From Bradyrhizobium nanningense (GTDB lineage Bacteria > Pseudomonadota > Alphaproteobacteria > Rhizobiales > Xanthobacteraceae), in the NCBI RefSeq assembly GCF_004114535.1, contig NZ_LBJC01000015.1:1-64000 (forward strand): 64,000 nucleotides of DNA, in the 5' to 3' direction. The notes beneath the pieces were generated by a model, which saw nothing but the letters and a program-made list of their open reading frames with translations, did not search any database and was not told where the DNA came from. Positions 1-7,555 of the stretch are shown here, piece after piece. Position 1 is the stretch's first letter, and the number at the start of each line of letters is the position of its first letter. The position numbers and the translations under genes were made by a program.

Positions 1-12
1 TCAGTCTTCCGG

Positions 13-279
13 CTATCGCCAGCTGACCGGCCCGGCTCTTGCCGGTGAACGCGGTGACCCGCCGCCAGCTACACCACGCCACGGGACACGATCACAACGA
101 CCGCTCACGGACCGAGCTGGGTTATGCGACCTACCCGCCTCGCGCAGCTCGCGCTGACGATTCTCCTCTCGACTTACCCACTCTCGCAGCTTCTCAAGCT
201 CCGCCAGTTGGGAGACAAGCGCTTCGAGACGCTCTCGAAGCAGAGCCCTGGGATCGCCGGCTTGAACGGGGCTATTCAT
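13..279 (-). CDS. Small helical protein with basic C-terminal tail (family copy 1)
   Basis: This 88-aa protein has no function I recognise. The ATG at 279 is preceded by a strong AGGAGG site about 6 bases upstream, which decides against a longer in-frame start at 357. Residues about 12-45 form a heptad-like Leu/Glu/Arg helix with the pattern L-x-Q-L-x-E-L-x-x-L-R-x-x-V-x-x-E-x-x-R. The rest is Arg/Gly/Pro-rich and looks disordered. The helix pattern recurs in the proteins at 2758-2946 and 61482-61649, so I treat the three as one paralogous family. It lies downstream of, and on the same strand as, the Tat-signal protein at 377-892 and may share its transcript. The paralogy is based on a short segment, which is the main uncertainty. 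Confidence 0.6.
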   Translation of the reverse strand: MNSPVQAGDPRALLRERLEALVSQLAELEKLREWVSREENRQRELREAGRSHNPARSVSGRCDRVPWRGVAGGGSPRSPARAGPVSWR

Positions 280-376
280 GACGCGCCTCCTGATCCGTTT
301 GGCACTCCGGATCAGGAGCCCAGCCTTACCTCGCCATACAGCCGCCCACGGACGCATACGCTGCTGAGAAAGACTC

Positions 377-892
377 CTACCGGCCCGATCCGGTTACACT
401 GGAAATCCGAGTACCAGCTCCGGGGCAGTCGGCCTTGCGCCTTTCCTCGTTCTCTTCGTCGGCGCAATCGACCCCACCATCGGCGCTGGGAATTCCAGAG
501 CCGCCGCCGGTTGCGAAAGGCCCTTTGGCATTGCCTCCACCACCGGATCCGCCGCCACCACCGGATCCGCCATCACCGCCGGATGTCGCTGCGACGCGAG
601 ATGATCCAGCGGAGCCGCCGCCAGGCGCTCCCCCACCTCCTGATGACCCGCCGCTGGAGCTTCCGCCGCTGGAACTCCCCGGCCCCGCCGCGGACGGCCG
701 ATCGTTGTCGAAGATCGACGGCCCCCGCTCGTTCTGCGTCACTCCACGCAGGCCGCCCGAACTTGCAATGGCTCTTGAGGTCAGAGACGTGGATAGAAGC
801 ACAGTCATCACTGGGGGTGTCACGGCCGCAAATCTTCCGCAGGTCTTTAAAAACGCTCGCCGGTCATCGTCTTCGTTGCCGTCCCGGGTCAC
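377..892 (-). CDS. Tat-signal, Gly/Ser-rich secreted protein (copy 1)
   Basis: The predicted product is 171 aa. I chose the GTG at 892 because a GAGGA site lies 8-9 bases upstream and because the protein then begins M-T like its paralogue at 3467-3685; a GTG at 901 is the alternative. Residues about 11-40 read as a twin-arginine signal: D-D-R-R-A-F-L-K, a hydrophobic stretch, then A-I-A before the likely cleavage site. The mature part is dominated by Gly and Ser runs, with two Cys near the end. The first 40 residues are almost the same as in the 3467-3685 protein, but the tails differ completely. The overlapping plus-strand proline-rich frames are shadows of the Gly codons. The function is unknown; a surface-exposed structural protein is a guess. 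Confidence 0.65.
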   Translation of the reverse strand: MTRDGNEDDDRRAFLKTCGRFAAVTPPVMTVLLSTSLTSRAIASSGGLRGVTQNERGPSIFDNDRPSAAGPGSSSGGSSSGGSSGGGGAPGGGSAGSSRVAATSGGDGGSGGGGGSGGGGNAKGPFATGGGSGIPSADGGVDCADEENEERRKADCPGAGTRISSVTGSGR

Positions 893-901
893 GATTCGCA
901 C

Positions 902-1140
902 TCCTCGATTTAAAAATTCAATCCATGATATTATATATTAAACACCATTTCAACCAGTAATTTTCTTTACCTAAATGACGTTGCTGAACGTGCGCCGCAG
1001 TCAGATCGCCGGTAATTTCCGGGCTCGCCCCTCGACTTCCGGGCACTCCTGTCGCTCGCGCGCGATTTCGGGTTGCGTTCAGCATTTAATATAGTTATTC
1101 TGAATTTAATGCAATTGAACGCAGCTTCGACTATAATGGA
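902..1140. promoter_or_regulatory. AT-rich intergenic island between divergent genes
   Basis: This 257-base gap separates the Tat-protein gene (minus) from the small gene at 1150 (plus). It has AT-rich segments at about 902-965 and 1080-1140, including ATTTAAT at 1084-1090 and 1104-1110. A TATAAT hexamer at 1132-1137 could be a -10 box, but it lies only about 12 bases before the ATG and I see no good -35 at normal spacing. Confidence 0.4.
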
Positions 1141-1149
1141 ATCATTGCG

Positions 1150-1401
1150 ATGCCGCTGCAATTCCACCGGTCCCTGGGCGAGATGGAGATCTGGAGCGCG
1201 AGCAGCGCCGGCTTCTCGTTCGTGATCAGTTTTGGAAGCCCCGGAGGTCCGGGCTTTCACGGCCGCACCGGCTACCTGGCGAGCTGGCGTCCGCTCTACA
1301 AGAACCAGGCCGCAATCAAGATTGGCGGTTCGCCCTTTCGAACGTTAGCCGAGGCCGAGGGGGCCTGCCGCAGCACAATTGAGCATCTGGCGCCGCGATA
1401 G
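1150..1401 (+). CDS. Conserved-looking small hypothetical protein
   Basis: This 83-aa protein has a balanced composition and a folded look: aromatic- and Gly-rich segments (F-S-F-V-I-S, P-G-F-H-G-R-T-G-Y) followed by a basic centre and a final helix. I prefer it over the opposing minus-strand frame, whose composition is Arg/Ser-rich and unnatural. A weak GGA lies about 9 bases before the ATG. It resembles small hypothetical proteins I associate with Bradyrhizobium, but I assign no function. It converges on the response regulator gene. Confidence 0.55.
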   Translation: MPLQFHRSLGEMEIWSASSAGFSFVISFGSPGGPGFHGRTGYLASWRPLYKNQAAIKIGGSPFRTLAEAEGACRSTIEHLAPR

Positions 1402-1442
1402 CCCGCCGCTTGGCGCACGCTCCGGAAGCGCGAGCCGCCCCG

Positions 1443-2126
1443 TTACTCCCCGAGCAGATCCTGCTGTAACAGATCGGGAGGCTTCGGCTCACGTGACGCT
1501 GCATGCAGCTCGCTTCGCGAAATCGCCAATGCCGCAAGCAGTGTGCGATTGCTGATATCCAGCTTCTGGAAGATGTGATGGAGGTGGACCTTGATCGTAC
1601 CATCGGCAAGGTTCAACCGACGCCCGATCGCTTTATTCGATAGACCCTCCGACACGAGCCGCACGATCTGACGCTCCCGGTCCGTGAGTTGTGTCAGGGC
1701 CTGGTCACCGGCGCGGGGCTCCTCGCTGGCCTGCCCGGCGCTCGGCGAGACCGCTGTTTGGCCCTGCGCAGCCTCCCGCAGGGTCGCGACCAGCATCTCC
1801 GGAATTGCGTCTTTCGGGAGGACGATGCAGGCGCCGTCCAAGGCCAGCCGTTGTAAGTCACGGTCGCGCGTGGTCCCGAAGAAGATTATCGGCATCCCTG
1901 GATTTACAGCGTTTGCAGGAGCAAGAATCTGCTGTCGACTGACGTCTGGCAGTGCAGCATCGACAAGCGCGACGTCCGGCACAAGGAATTGGATTGCCTC
2001 GATGCAGCTTGCACCATCGCTGCACGACGCAACGACCGTAAAATCACGATGCATCGCAAGAACGCTCCTGATGCCTTGCAAGACGATCGGATGTCGATCC
2101 GCAATGACAATTCTGATGCGGCGCAT
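1443..2126 (-). CDS. LuxR/NarL-type response regulator
   Basis: The 227-aa protein has an N-terminal receiver domain (residues about 1-120) with the acidic D near residue 10, the phosphoacceptor D in V-A-L-V-D-A near 54 and the conserved K in V-L-P-K-D near 105. After a linker comes a LuxR-type helix-turn-helix (about 150-212: L-T-D-R-E-R-Q-I-V-R-L, S-N-K-A-I-G-R-R-L, then G-T-I-K-V-H). The start at 2126 has an AGGGG site; a Met at 2150 is the alternative. No histidine kinase is adjacent, so it is an orphan regulator here. Control of the neighbouring surface-polysaccharide genes is plausible by position only. Confidence 0.92.
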   Translation of the reverse strand: MRRIRIVIADRHPIVLQGIRSVLAMHRDFTVVASCSDGASCIEAIQFLVPDVALVDAALPDVSRQQILAPANAVNPGMPIIFFGTTRDRDLQRLALDGACIVLPKDAIPEMLVATLREAAQGQTAVSPSAGQASEEPRAGDQALTQLTDRERQIVRLVSEGLSNKAIGRRLNLADGTIKVHLHHIFQKLDISNRTLLAALAISRSELHAASREPKPPDLLQQDLLGE

Positions 2127-2757
2127 GTTGCCCCTGCCTATTGCTGACACCCCCCGTGCAGCCGTTTAATCCAAGACTCTCTTTTCAAATACGCGAGGAA
2201 AACCAGTCCGCTCGACTATAACGCCGCGCCGTCAAGTCTTGGACTGTCCGGCAACGTCGCGCTACCGTAACTTGGGCAGCGAATGCGCGCAGCACCGTAA
2301 GAATGCGGTGCTTCCCGCAAAATTGAGGTCCGGAAATCCCGAATGCAAGAACCGCGCCTTAGTCGACTTTGGGCAGATTAGATCGAGAGATTCGCTCAGA
2401 AAATGTCATCGCCGTGCCGATTGGTCGCCTAGCATTATGGTCACATCCAATTAACCTCGTTCGCGTCGTTATTACGAATGATATATTGGGATCTTCACGA
2501 TTCAAATCTAACATTCGACGCAGTTTTAGCAAAAGCGAGGCGATTGGGAGACCCCTCGCTTCTGAAAGGGAGAAAAGTAATACTATTCATCAAAGCAAAG
2601 CTGGGCAAATAACTCCGAAAATAGCTGCTGCGTCTGTTCGCAGCTCGTCTAGCACCGATGAAAGCTGCTCACCCACGTTGGAGGTGTATCTTCCTCAATT
2701 CAGCACCTTCAATGAACGGGTCGCAGGAGGCATCGTTGGCAATGAGTAGGTATTCAC
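2127..2757. other. Gene-poor stretch
   Basis: About 630 bases between the response regulator and the small gene at 2758. Open frames here (such as 2369-2749 on the plus strand) have Ser/Arg-rich, unnatural composition and no convincing ribosome site. The middle (about 2430-2600) is clearly more AT-rich than the surrounding genes. I see no RNA gene or strong terminator. Confidence 0.4.
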
Positions 2758-2946
2758 ATGTATTCTTCGGCTGTATTGCGTCAAACTCATCAAGCCCTCA
2801 TCGTTCAATTTACTGAATTGCAGAACCTACGTAGCCGCGTGTTGAAGGCCGAGCAGCGATTGCTCGCGCCCAGGCGACCACGAGCCCAAAGGCGGAGGGC
2901 GCTTGGGAGGCGGCCACTTGTTCGAATGCACGGGCTCAGCCCGTAA
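2758..2946 (+). CDS. Small helical protein with basic C-terminal tail (family copy 2)
   Basis: This 62-aa protein begins at an ATG with an AGG about 8 bases upstream. Residues 4-37 (A-V-L-R-Q-T-H, then L-x-N-L-R-S-R-V-L-K-A-E-Q-R) align with the copy at 61482-61649 (A-V-L-R-D-T-R, then L-R-R-L-R-E-R-V-R-R-A-E-A-R) and less closely with the one at 13-279. The tail is strongly basic, with many Arg and Pro residues. The H-NS-family gene follows 119 bases downstream on the same strand. The function is unknown; a basic tail after a short helix is compatible with nucleic-acid or membrane binding, but that is only inference. Confidence 0.6.
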   Translation: MYSSAVLRQTHQALIVQFTELQNLRSRVLKAEQRLLAPRRPRAQRRRALGRRPLVRMHGLSP

Positions 2947-3065
2947 CTCCGACCACCACGTTGCAGATCGCTGCAGGCGCGCGAGTGGATCTTGCTTGCC
3001 GGACCCCGGTTTGACCTGATAATCCCCCTCCTGTTTCGGTTCGGAGGTAATTGGGGACGGCTTCC

Positions 3066-3410
3066 ATGGAGAACGAGGATTGGGCATCCATGCCCACAGC
3101 CGAGCTGTGGCGACTCTACGATGAGGTCACGACCGTTCTTGGTCGGCGGATGACCGCGGAGAAGGCCAAGCTTGAAGAGCGGCTGCGCAAGATTGAGGGG
3201 ACGGCCGCTGCGACCGAGGACCAGGAACGTCCTCGCCGCCCCTACCCCCCCGTGCTGCCGAAATATAAGAACCCGAAGAATCCCTCCGAGACTTGGTCCG
3301 GTCGCGGCAAGCAGCCCCGATGGCTGAAAGCTCAACTTCGAGCCGGGAAGAAGCTAAATGATCTCCTTATCGATCGATCGTCCGCACCAAGGCGCCGCCG
3401 GGCCGGCTGA
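3066..3410 (+). CDS. H-NS/HvrA-family nucleoid protein (copy 1)
   Basis: This 114-aa protein has the family layout: an N-terminal oligomerisation helix (residues about 8-50, with E-L-W-R-L-Y-D-E and K-L-E-E-R-L), a Pro/charged linker, and a C-terminal DNA-binding module with Y-P-P-V-L-P-K-Y and the AT-hook-like loop T-W-S-G-R-G-K-Q-P-R-W-L. The ATG at 3066 gives the same spacing to the E-L-W motif as the paralogue at 57272; a TTG at 3051 behind a GGAGG is the alternative. Such proteins bind AT-rich DNA and often silence acquired genes. Two paralogues lie at 56189 and 57272, so the polysaccharide island is bracketed by them. Confidence 0.9.
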   Translation: MENEDWASMPTAELWRLYDEVTTVLGRRMTAEKAKLEERLRKIEGTAAATEDQERPRRPYPPVLPKYKNPKNPSETWSGRGKQPRWLKAQLRAGKKLNDLLIDRSSAPRRRRAG

Positions 3411-3466
3411 ACCCCGGCCCCGCTGCGGCGGCCTATATACCTGCGGCTGCCCGTTGGACCGCAGAA

Positions 3467-3685
3467 TTAGCGGTCACGATCCTCTTTCCCGTTAGGGCTG
3501 CCGTCACCGCCGTCATTGCCGAAACCATTGTTGCCGCGCACAATGCGGCCGCCTGAACTGGCTATCGCGGCTGAGGTCAGCGAGGTGGAGAGCAACAGCG
3601 TCATGGTCGGCGGGGTAACGGCGGCAAATTTTCCGCAGCTCTTCAAGAATTCACGACGATCATCGCCTTCATCGAGATGGGTCAT
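3467..3685 (-). CDS. Tat-signal small protein (copy 2)
   Basis: The protein is 72 aa and starts at an ATG with an AGGA site about 9 bases upstream. Its N-terminus carries D-D-R-R-E-F-L-K, C-G-K-F-A-A-V-T-P-P, a hydrophobic stretch and A-I-A, which is a twin-arginine export signal. The part left after cleavage is only about 30 residues of Gly, Asn and Asp. The signal region is nearly identical to that of the longer 377-892 protein. In effect this is an exported peptide with little mature sequence. It faces the H-NS gene tail to tail. The function is unknown. Confidence 0.65.
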   Translation of the reverse strand: MTHLDEGDDRREFLKSCGKFAAVTPPTMTLLLSTSLTSAAIASSGGRIVRGNNGFGNDGGDGSPNGKEDRDR

Positions 3686-3740
3686 TGGCTCGTCCTGCTA
3701 ATCCAGCCCTCGTTCAAGGTAATGCTGCAATTGCCACCCT

Positions 3741-3910
3741 TCAAATTAAATATGATAATTTCGGACTTTTAATTTTGCGGCACCAGATTTGGACCGAGGG
3801 TGGAACAGCAGATTCATTGTTGTCGCGCCAAACTGCAGGAACCTGCAAGTTCGTTGAGCTATTTATTTTGACATTTAATTTTTGGAGCGATAATATTAAA
3901 TTTAATTTAG
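3741..3910. promoter_or_regulatory. AT-rich island between divergent Tat-protein and oxygenase genes
   Basis: The divergent gap is strongly AT-rich. It holds ATTAAAT at 3745-3751 and 3895-3901 and ATTTAAT at 3873-3879 and 3900-3906. It is the probable promoter region of the plus-strand operon starting at 3932 and a candidate site for H-NS-type silencing. Confidence 0.45.
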
Positions 3911-3931
3911 AGCCAGTTGGCGGGCCGGATA

Positions 3932-4801
3932 ATGTCCCAGGCACTGCGGGAATCTGCGGAATTGCATGCTGATCTCCAGCTTCACTCGTTGGGCGGCCTC
4001 TTTGCCCGAGCCAGCACCCTGCGCGCCGAATACGTAGGTGCAAAACCCTGGCCACACATTGTCGTCAATGACGCCTTTCCCGAGAAGCTGTTGGATATGG
4101 TCGCGGCCGAATGCGCTGCCCTCCAAGAGACCCATCTGATTACCACGAACACCGATCGCCTGGTGAAGCAAGAGGTATCGGATGGATTGGGGCCGGCCAC
4201 CCAGCATCTGCTGAACCTGGTGGACAGTGCCCGCTTCCGAGAATTCATTTCGGCAGTCACCGGCGTTCACGATCTCCATTCCGATCCGACGCACAAATTT
4301 GCGGGGGTGCATCGAACGCCTCCGGGCGGCTTCACGAAGATTCACCGCGATTTCGAGGTTCACCCGACGACCGGGCTGTTCCACCGGGTCAATTTGCTCA
4401 TCTATCTCAATCGGGATTGGCCCGAAGCTTACGGCGGCAGCCTGGAATTGTGGCCTGCGGACATGTCAGCGCTTGGATGCCGTATCTTCCCGCGGTTCAA
4501 CACCATGATCCTCTGGGAGACGCACGGCGCCACCCTCCACGGCCTTCCGGATCCGGTCAGCTGCCCGCCTGGTCGAACGCGCCTATCGGTCGCATCCTAT
4601 TACTACACGACGACGCGCCGCGTTGCGGCATCGGGCGAGCGCCGCGTGCGGTATTGGGCCGCGCGCCCCGGCGAAGATCAATGGATCGAGCGAATGAGTT
4701 GGCCTGATCACCTGCGCGCGCTCATACCCGATCCGCTCTATAACATGCTTCGGTCTGCGCGCGACTGGATATCCAGCGCGCACCGGTCGAGAACACCATG
4801 A
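3932..4801 (+). CDS. 2-oxoglutarate/Fe(II)-dependent dioxygenase
   Basis: The 289-aa protein matches the prolyl-4-hydroxylase-like 2OG-Fe(II) oxygenase fold. The iron ligands are visible as the H-x-D of K-I-H-R-D-F (near residue 141) and the distal His of A-T-L-H-G-L-P (near 200). The 2-oxoglutarate-binding Arg follows in R-T-R-L-S-V-A-S. I use the ATG at 3932; a TTG at 3917 is in frame. The substrate is unknown. It opens a three-gene operon (37 bases to the next gene) that ends in a sugar formyltransferase, so hydroxylation of a sugar, lipid or surface peptide of the polysaccharide pathway is plausible. No signal peptide is seen, so it should act in the cytoplasm. Confidence 0.85.
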   Translation: MSQALRESAELHADLQLHSLGGLFARASTLRAEYVGAKPWPHIVVNDAFPEKLLDMVAAECAALQETHLITTNTDRLVKQEVSDGLGPATQHLLNLVDSARFREFISAVTGVHDLHSDPTHKFAGVHRTPPGGFTKIHRDFEVHPTTGLFHRVNLLIYLNRDWPEAYGGSLELWPADMSALGCRIFPRFNTMILWETHGATLHGLPDPVSCPPGRTRLSVASYYYTTTRRVAASGERRVRYWAARPGEDQWIERMSWPDHLRALIPDPLYNMLRSARDWISSAHRSRTP

Positions 4802-4838
4802 AGCCGGCATCGTTCAGCGACAACAGCGAGACCCATCA

Positions 4839-5909
4839 ATGACCGCGACCAAGACCTCAGTCGCGCAACTGCGATCTGTCGATGCGAATGCGAGCGCACT
4901 TCGCAGTCCAGGCTTCTCGCCCATTCGACTGCGAATGCTGATGAAGCGCGCGCTCGCTGAAACGGGACTGGACATGTCGGGAATGACTGTGCTGACCGAA
5001 GCCGCGACCGGCGCGTATGCCGTGACCCCGGTCCTTGCTGCAATGGCCGGAGCCAAGCACGTCTACGCGTTCACCAAATCTGGCCGCCATGGGACCGTGT
5101 CCGATGCCAAACGGGAGACTTTGGAGCTCGCGGCCCCTCTTGGGGTCGCTGATCGCATCGAGTTTCTGGAGAAGGTCAGTCCTGAGGTACTTCATAACGT
5201 CGACATCGTGACCAATAGTGGCCACCTTCGTCCTCTCACGGCTGGGCTGATCGCCCAGCTGCGCGACGACGCCGTGATTGCCTTGATGTTCGAGGCTTGG
5301 GAATTTCGTCGTGAGGACCTGGATATCGAAGCGTGTGCCCGGCGCAAGATCCCAGTGGTCGGCGTCAACGAGCGGCACCCCGCCGTCGATGTCTTCTCAT
5401 TCCTTGGCCCGCTTGCCGTCAAGCAGCTGCACGACTGTGGTCTGGCGGTCTTTGGCAACAGAATCGGCTTACTCTGCGACAATGACTTCCTCTCCCCGCT
5501 GCACAACGGGCTGGCGAGCCTGGGGGCGAACGTCGAGACGTTCAACAACGTTGCGGCGGTCCTTCCCGGCGCATGGGACGCCTTCGTTGTCGCCTTGCAG
5601 CCTGCAGACATGCCGCGCGTCGGCGAGGCGGAGGCCGCGCATCTGGCCGCTTGCGCCCCACCCGGCACCGTAGTCGTGCAGTTCTGGGGCGACATCGATC
5701 GGGCAGCGTTGGCCGCCAATGGCCTCGCGGTCTGGCCCACGCAATCGGTCGGACAGGGCCATATGGGCATTCTGCTGTCGGAGATTGGTCCCGAGCCGAT
5801 CGTACGGCTGCAGACTGGCGGCTTGCGCGCGGCCGAATGGGTTTCCCGCGGCGGTGCCGTTACACGGGATGGCTTCGCCCAGCTCGTACCATGGCCGGCG
5901 GTGACATGA
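4839..5909 (+). CDS. Unknown protein with two Rossmann-like halves
   Basis: I do not recognise this 356-aa family. The N-terminal half (about 45-175) looks like a dinucleotide- or SAM-binding fold: a strand, T-E-A-A-T-G-A-Y, then a glycine-containing turn and V-Y-A-F-T-K-S-G-R. The second half (about 200-330) begins with G-N-R-I-G-L-L-C-D-N-D and has another alternating strand/helix pattern. This recalls the bilobal 2-hydroxyacid dehydrogenases, but no clear G-x-G-x-x-G site or catalytic triad can be pointed to. Its stop overlaps the start of the formyltransferase by four bases (ATGA), so the two are translationally coupled and probably act in one pathway. Confidence 0.75.
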   Translation: MTATKTSVAQLRSVDANASALRSPGFSPIRLRMLMKRALAETGLDMSGMTVLTEAATGAYAVTPVLAAMAGAKHVYAFTKSGRHGTVSDAKRETLELAAPLGVADRIEFLEKVSPEVLHNVDIVTNSGHLRPLTAGLIAQLRDDAVIALMFEAWEFRREDLDIEACARRKIPVVGVNERHPAVDVFSFLGPLAVKQLHDCGLAVFGNRIGLLCDNDFLSPLHNGLASLGANVETFNNVAAVLPGAWDAFVVALQPADMPRVGEAEAAHLAACAPPGTVVVQFWGDIDRAALAANGLAVWPTQSVGQGHMGILLSEIGPEPIVRLQTGGLRAAEWVSRGGAVTRDGFAQLVPWPAVT

Positions 5910-6907
5910 CGGAGCCACTGCAGCCCAACGTCGTGCTCCTCGCGGACGGACCGACCGGCTTCACGGCGCTTCGCTCGTTGGCGGCGCGGTGCCGCGTGGT
6001 CCAGATCTTCCGGAAGCCGGACCAGCCCGACGCGGGCGCACTGAGGTCATTTGCGAACAACCGCGGCATCCCAGTCGCGGAGCTCAAGGAATTGGCCCAA
6101 CTGCAGAAAGCAATCGCGGACGCACGCCCGGCGGCCGTTGTGATTTCTTCGTTCGATCGGATCATTCCGCCGCACATTCTCACATTGTGTCGCTTCGTCA
6201 ACGTTCACTATTCTCTTCTGCCGCATTATCGCGGTCGCGCCAACGTCAACTGGGCGATCATCAATGGCGAGACGACTGCCGGCATCAGCATTCATCTCGT
6301 GATCCCGGAGCTTGACGGTGGCAATCTGCTGTTTCAGCAGGCGATCCCGATCGGCGCGAACGACACGGTCACCGCGCTCTACGAGCGGCTTAACGCTATT
6401 CAGGAACGTGAGCTCGGCGGGGTCGTTGTACGTGCGATCACCGGCTACCAAGGCACGTCCCAAGATTCCGACCATGTCTCCTATGGCTGTGCCCGTGTTG
6501 CGGAAGATGGAGAAATAGATTGGCGGCAGCCTACCGACGCCATTGATCGGCTGATCCGCGGCTTGACGCCGCCATTTCCCGGTGCCTTCACCCACCTTGA
6601 CGGGCAGCGGCTCGTCATCACCAACGCCTCGCCGCGGCGTGATGCTCCCTGCTATATCGGCCGCGTACCAGGCCGGATCGTAGGACGGTCACCTTCCGAA
6701 GGCTGGGTGGATGTGCTGACCGGTGACGGCGTCCTGCGCATGCTCAGCGTCCTTCCTCCCAATTCCGAGCAACCATGTCCTGCCGCTGCCGTCATCGGAT
6801 CGACGCGCGCCACCCTGGGTCTATCTCGGCTCGATCTTCTTCGCCGGATCGTCGCGCTTGAAGAGAGGCTCGCCTCGCTCGAGCAGCTCGAATACGCTCA
6901 CGAGTGA
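5906..6907 (+). CDS. Sugar N-formyltransferase (Fmt/ArnA-N-like)
   Basis: The 333-aa protein has the N10-formyltetrahydrofolate-dependent formyltransferase core. The motif N-V-H-Y-S-L-L-P-H-Y-R-G (near residues 91-102) supplies the catalytic Asn and His, and L-D-G-G downstream supplies the Asp. A C-terminal domain follows and the protein ends in a short Leu/Glu coiled coil. The family includes methionyl-tRNA formyltransferase, but the C-terminal region is not Fmt-like. The setting among rml genes and two DegT aminotransferases favours N-formylation of a nucleotide-linked amino-sugar. The ATG at 5906 overlaps the upstream stop; an ATG at 5891 is the alternative. It converges on the protease gene at 6941. 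Confidence 0.87.
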   Translation: MTEPLQPNVVLLADGPTGFTALRSLAARCRVVQIFRKPDQPDAGALRSFANNRGIPVAELKELAQLQKAIADARPAAVVISSFDRIIPPHILTLCRFVNVHYSLLPHYRGRANVNWAIINGETTAGISIHLVIPELDGGNLLFQQAIPIGANDTVTALYERLNAIQERELGGVVVRAITGYQGTSQDSDHVSYGCARVAEDGEIDWRQPTDAIDRLIRGLTPPFPGAFTHLDGQRLVITNASPRRDAPCYIGRVPGRIVGRSPSEGWVDVLTGDGVLRMLSVLPPNSEQPCPAAAVIGSTRATLGLSRLDLLRRIVALEERLASLEQLEYAHE

Positions 6908-6940
6908 GCGCAACCGTTCTTGCCAAAGGCGGATCGAGGC

Positions 6941-7555
6941 TCACACCCCTTCTCGTCCAATCGTGACCCACAGCCCGTCGCGCCCCGGGCTTTGCACGCG
7001 AACCCAGCGATAGGGCGTCCGCAGCCACGGCTTGATCTGTGGCGTGAGATTGTCGAGGACGAGATCGCCGCTCTTGGTACGCACGAGGAGTACCAGATGA
7101 TGTTCGCCGGAACTGACGACGACTTCGCTCAATAGCAGGACACGCGCGGGCCATCCGCGCCGAAGCAGCTCATGGCGCTTGCTCACCGCGTAATCGTTGC
7201 AGTCGCCACGTGCGGGGTTGAGTGTCCAAGCCTCGCCCGCGATACCAAGTTCGTTGCGAACCGGCTCGATCGCCAGATTGACGGAACGGTTGATGTCCCA
7301 CAGGTCCGCCCATCGCTTCTCAGTCAACCGGATCGGTCCGCCGCGGAAGAAGCGTCGTGGGCGACATTCGGCCTCATAGCGCAGGCAAAACACCGTATAA
7401 GTGAGGGGCGGAAGAGCGGGACGCCCCAGCTCGATGTGTGCAAGGTCCGCTCGGGGAGCCCTTGGCATGACCAGCAATGCCGCACGCGCCCACTGGACGC
7501 CCCCGATCACGATCGCTATGGCGGCGGCGATGACCGGACCCGAGGTTCGCTGCAT
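6941..7555 (-). CDS. BTLCP-type periplasmic transglutaminase-like cysteine protease
   Basis: The 204-aa protein begins with a hydrophobic segment (about 8-28) that reads as a signal peptide or anchor. The family signature G-D-C-N-D-Y-A-V-S-K-R lies near residue 117 and gives the catalytic Cys. The His (G-E-H-H-L-V-L) and Asp (L-V-L-D-N-L-T) of the triad follow in the right order. Known members include LapG, which trims type I-secreted adhesins. Two type I secretion modules lie nearby, but neither substrate shows an obvious LapA-type retention module and no LapD-like partner is in the window, so that role is only a suggestion. Confidence 0.88.
   Translation of the reverse strand: MQRTSGPVIAAAIAIVIGGVQWARAALLVMPRAPRADLAHIELGRPALPPLTYTVFCLRYEAECRPRRFFRGGPIRLTEKRWADLWDINRSVNLAIEPVRNELGIAGEAWTLNPARGDCNDYAVSKRHELLRRGWPARVLLLSEVVVSSGEHHLVLLVRTKSGDLVLDNLTPQIKPWLRTPYRWVRVQSPGRDGLWVTIGREGV

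Noticed and set aside
435..941. Pro-rich plus-strand ORF opposite the Tat protein
   Set aside because: Its P-P-P runs are the mirror image of the Gly codons of the minus-strand gene, whose N-terminus is supported by a paralogue.
2239..2749. Possible genes in the gap before 2758
   Set aside because: Frames are Ser/Arg-rich, lack ribosome sites and share nothing with known families by eye.
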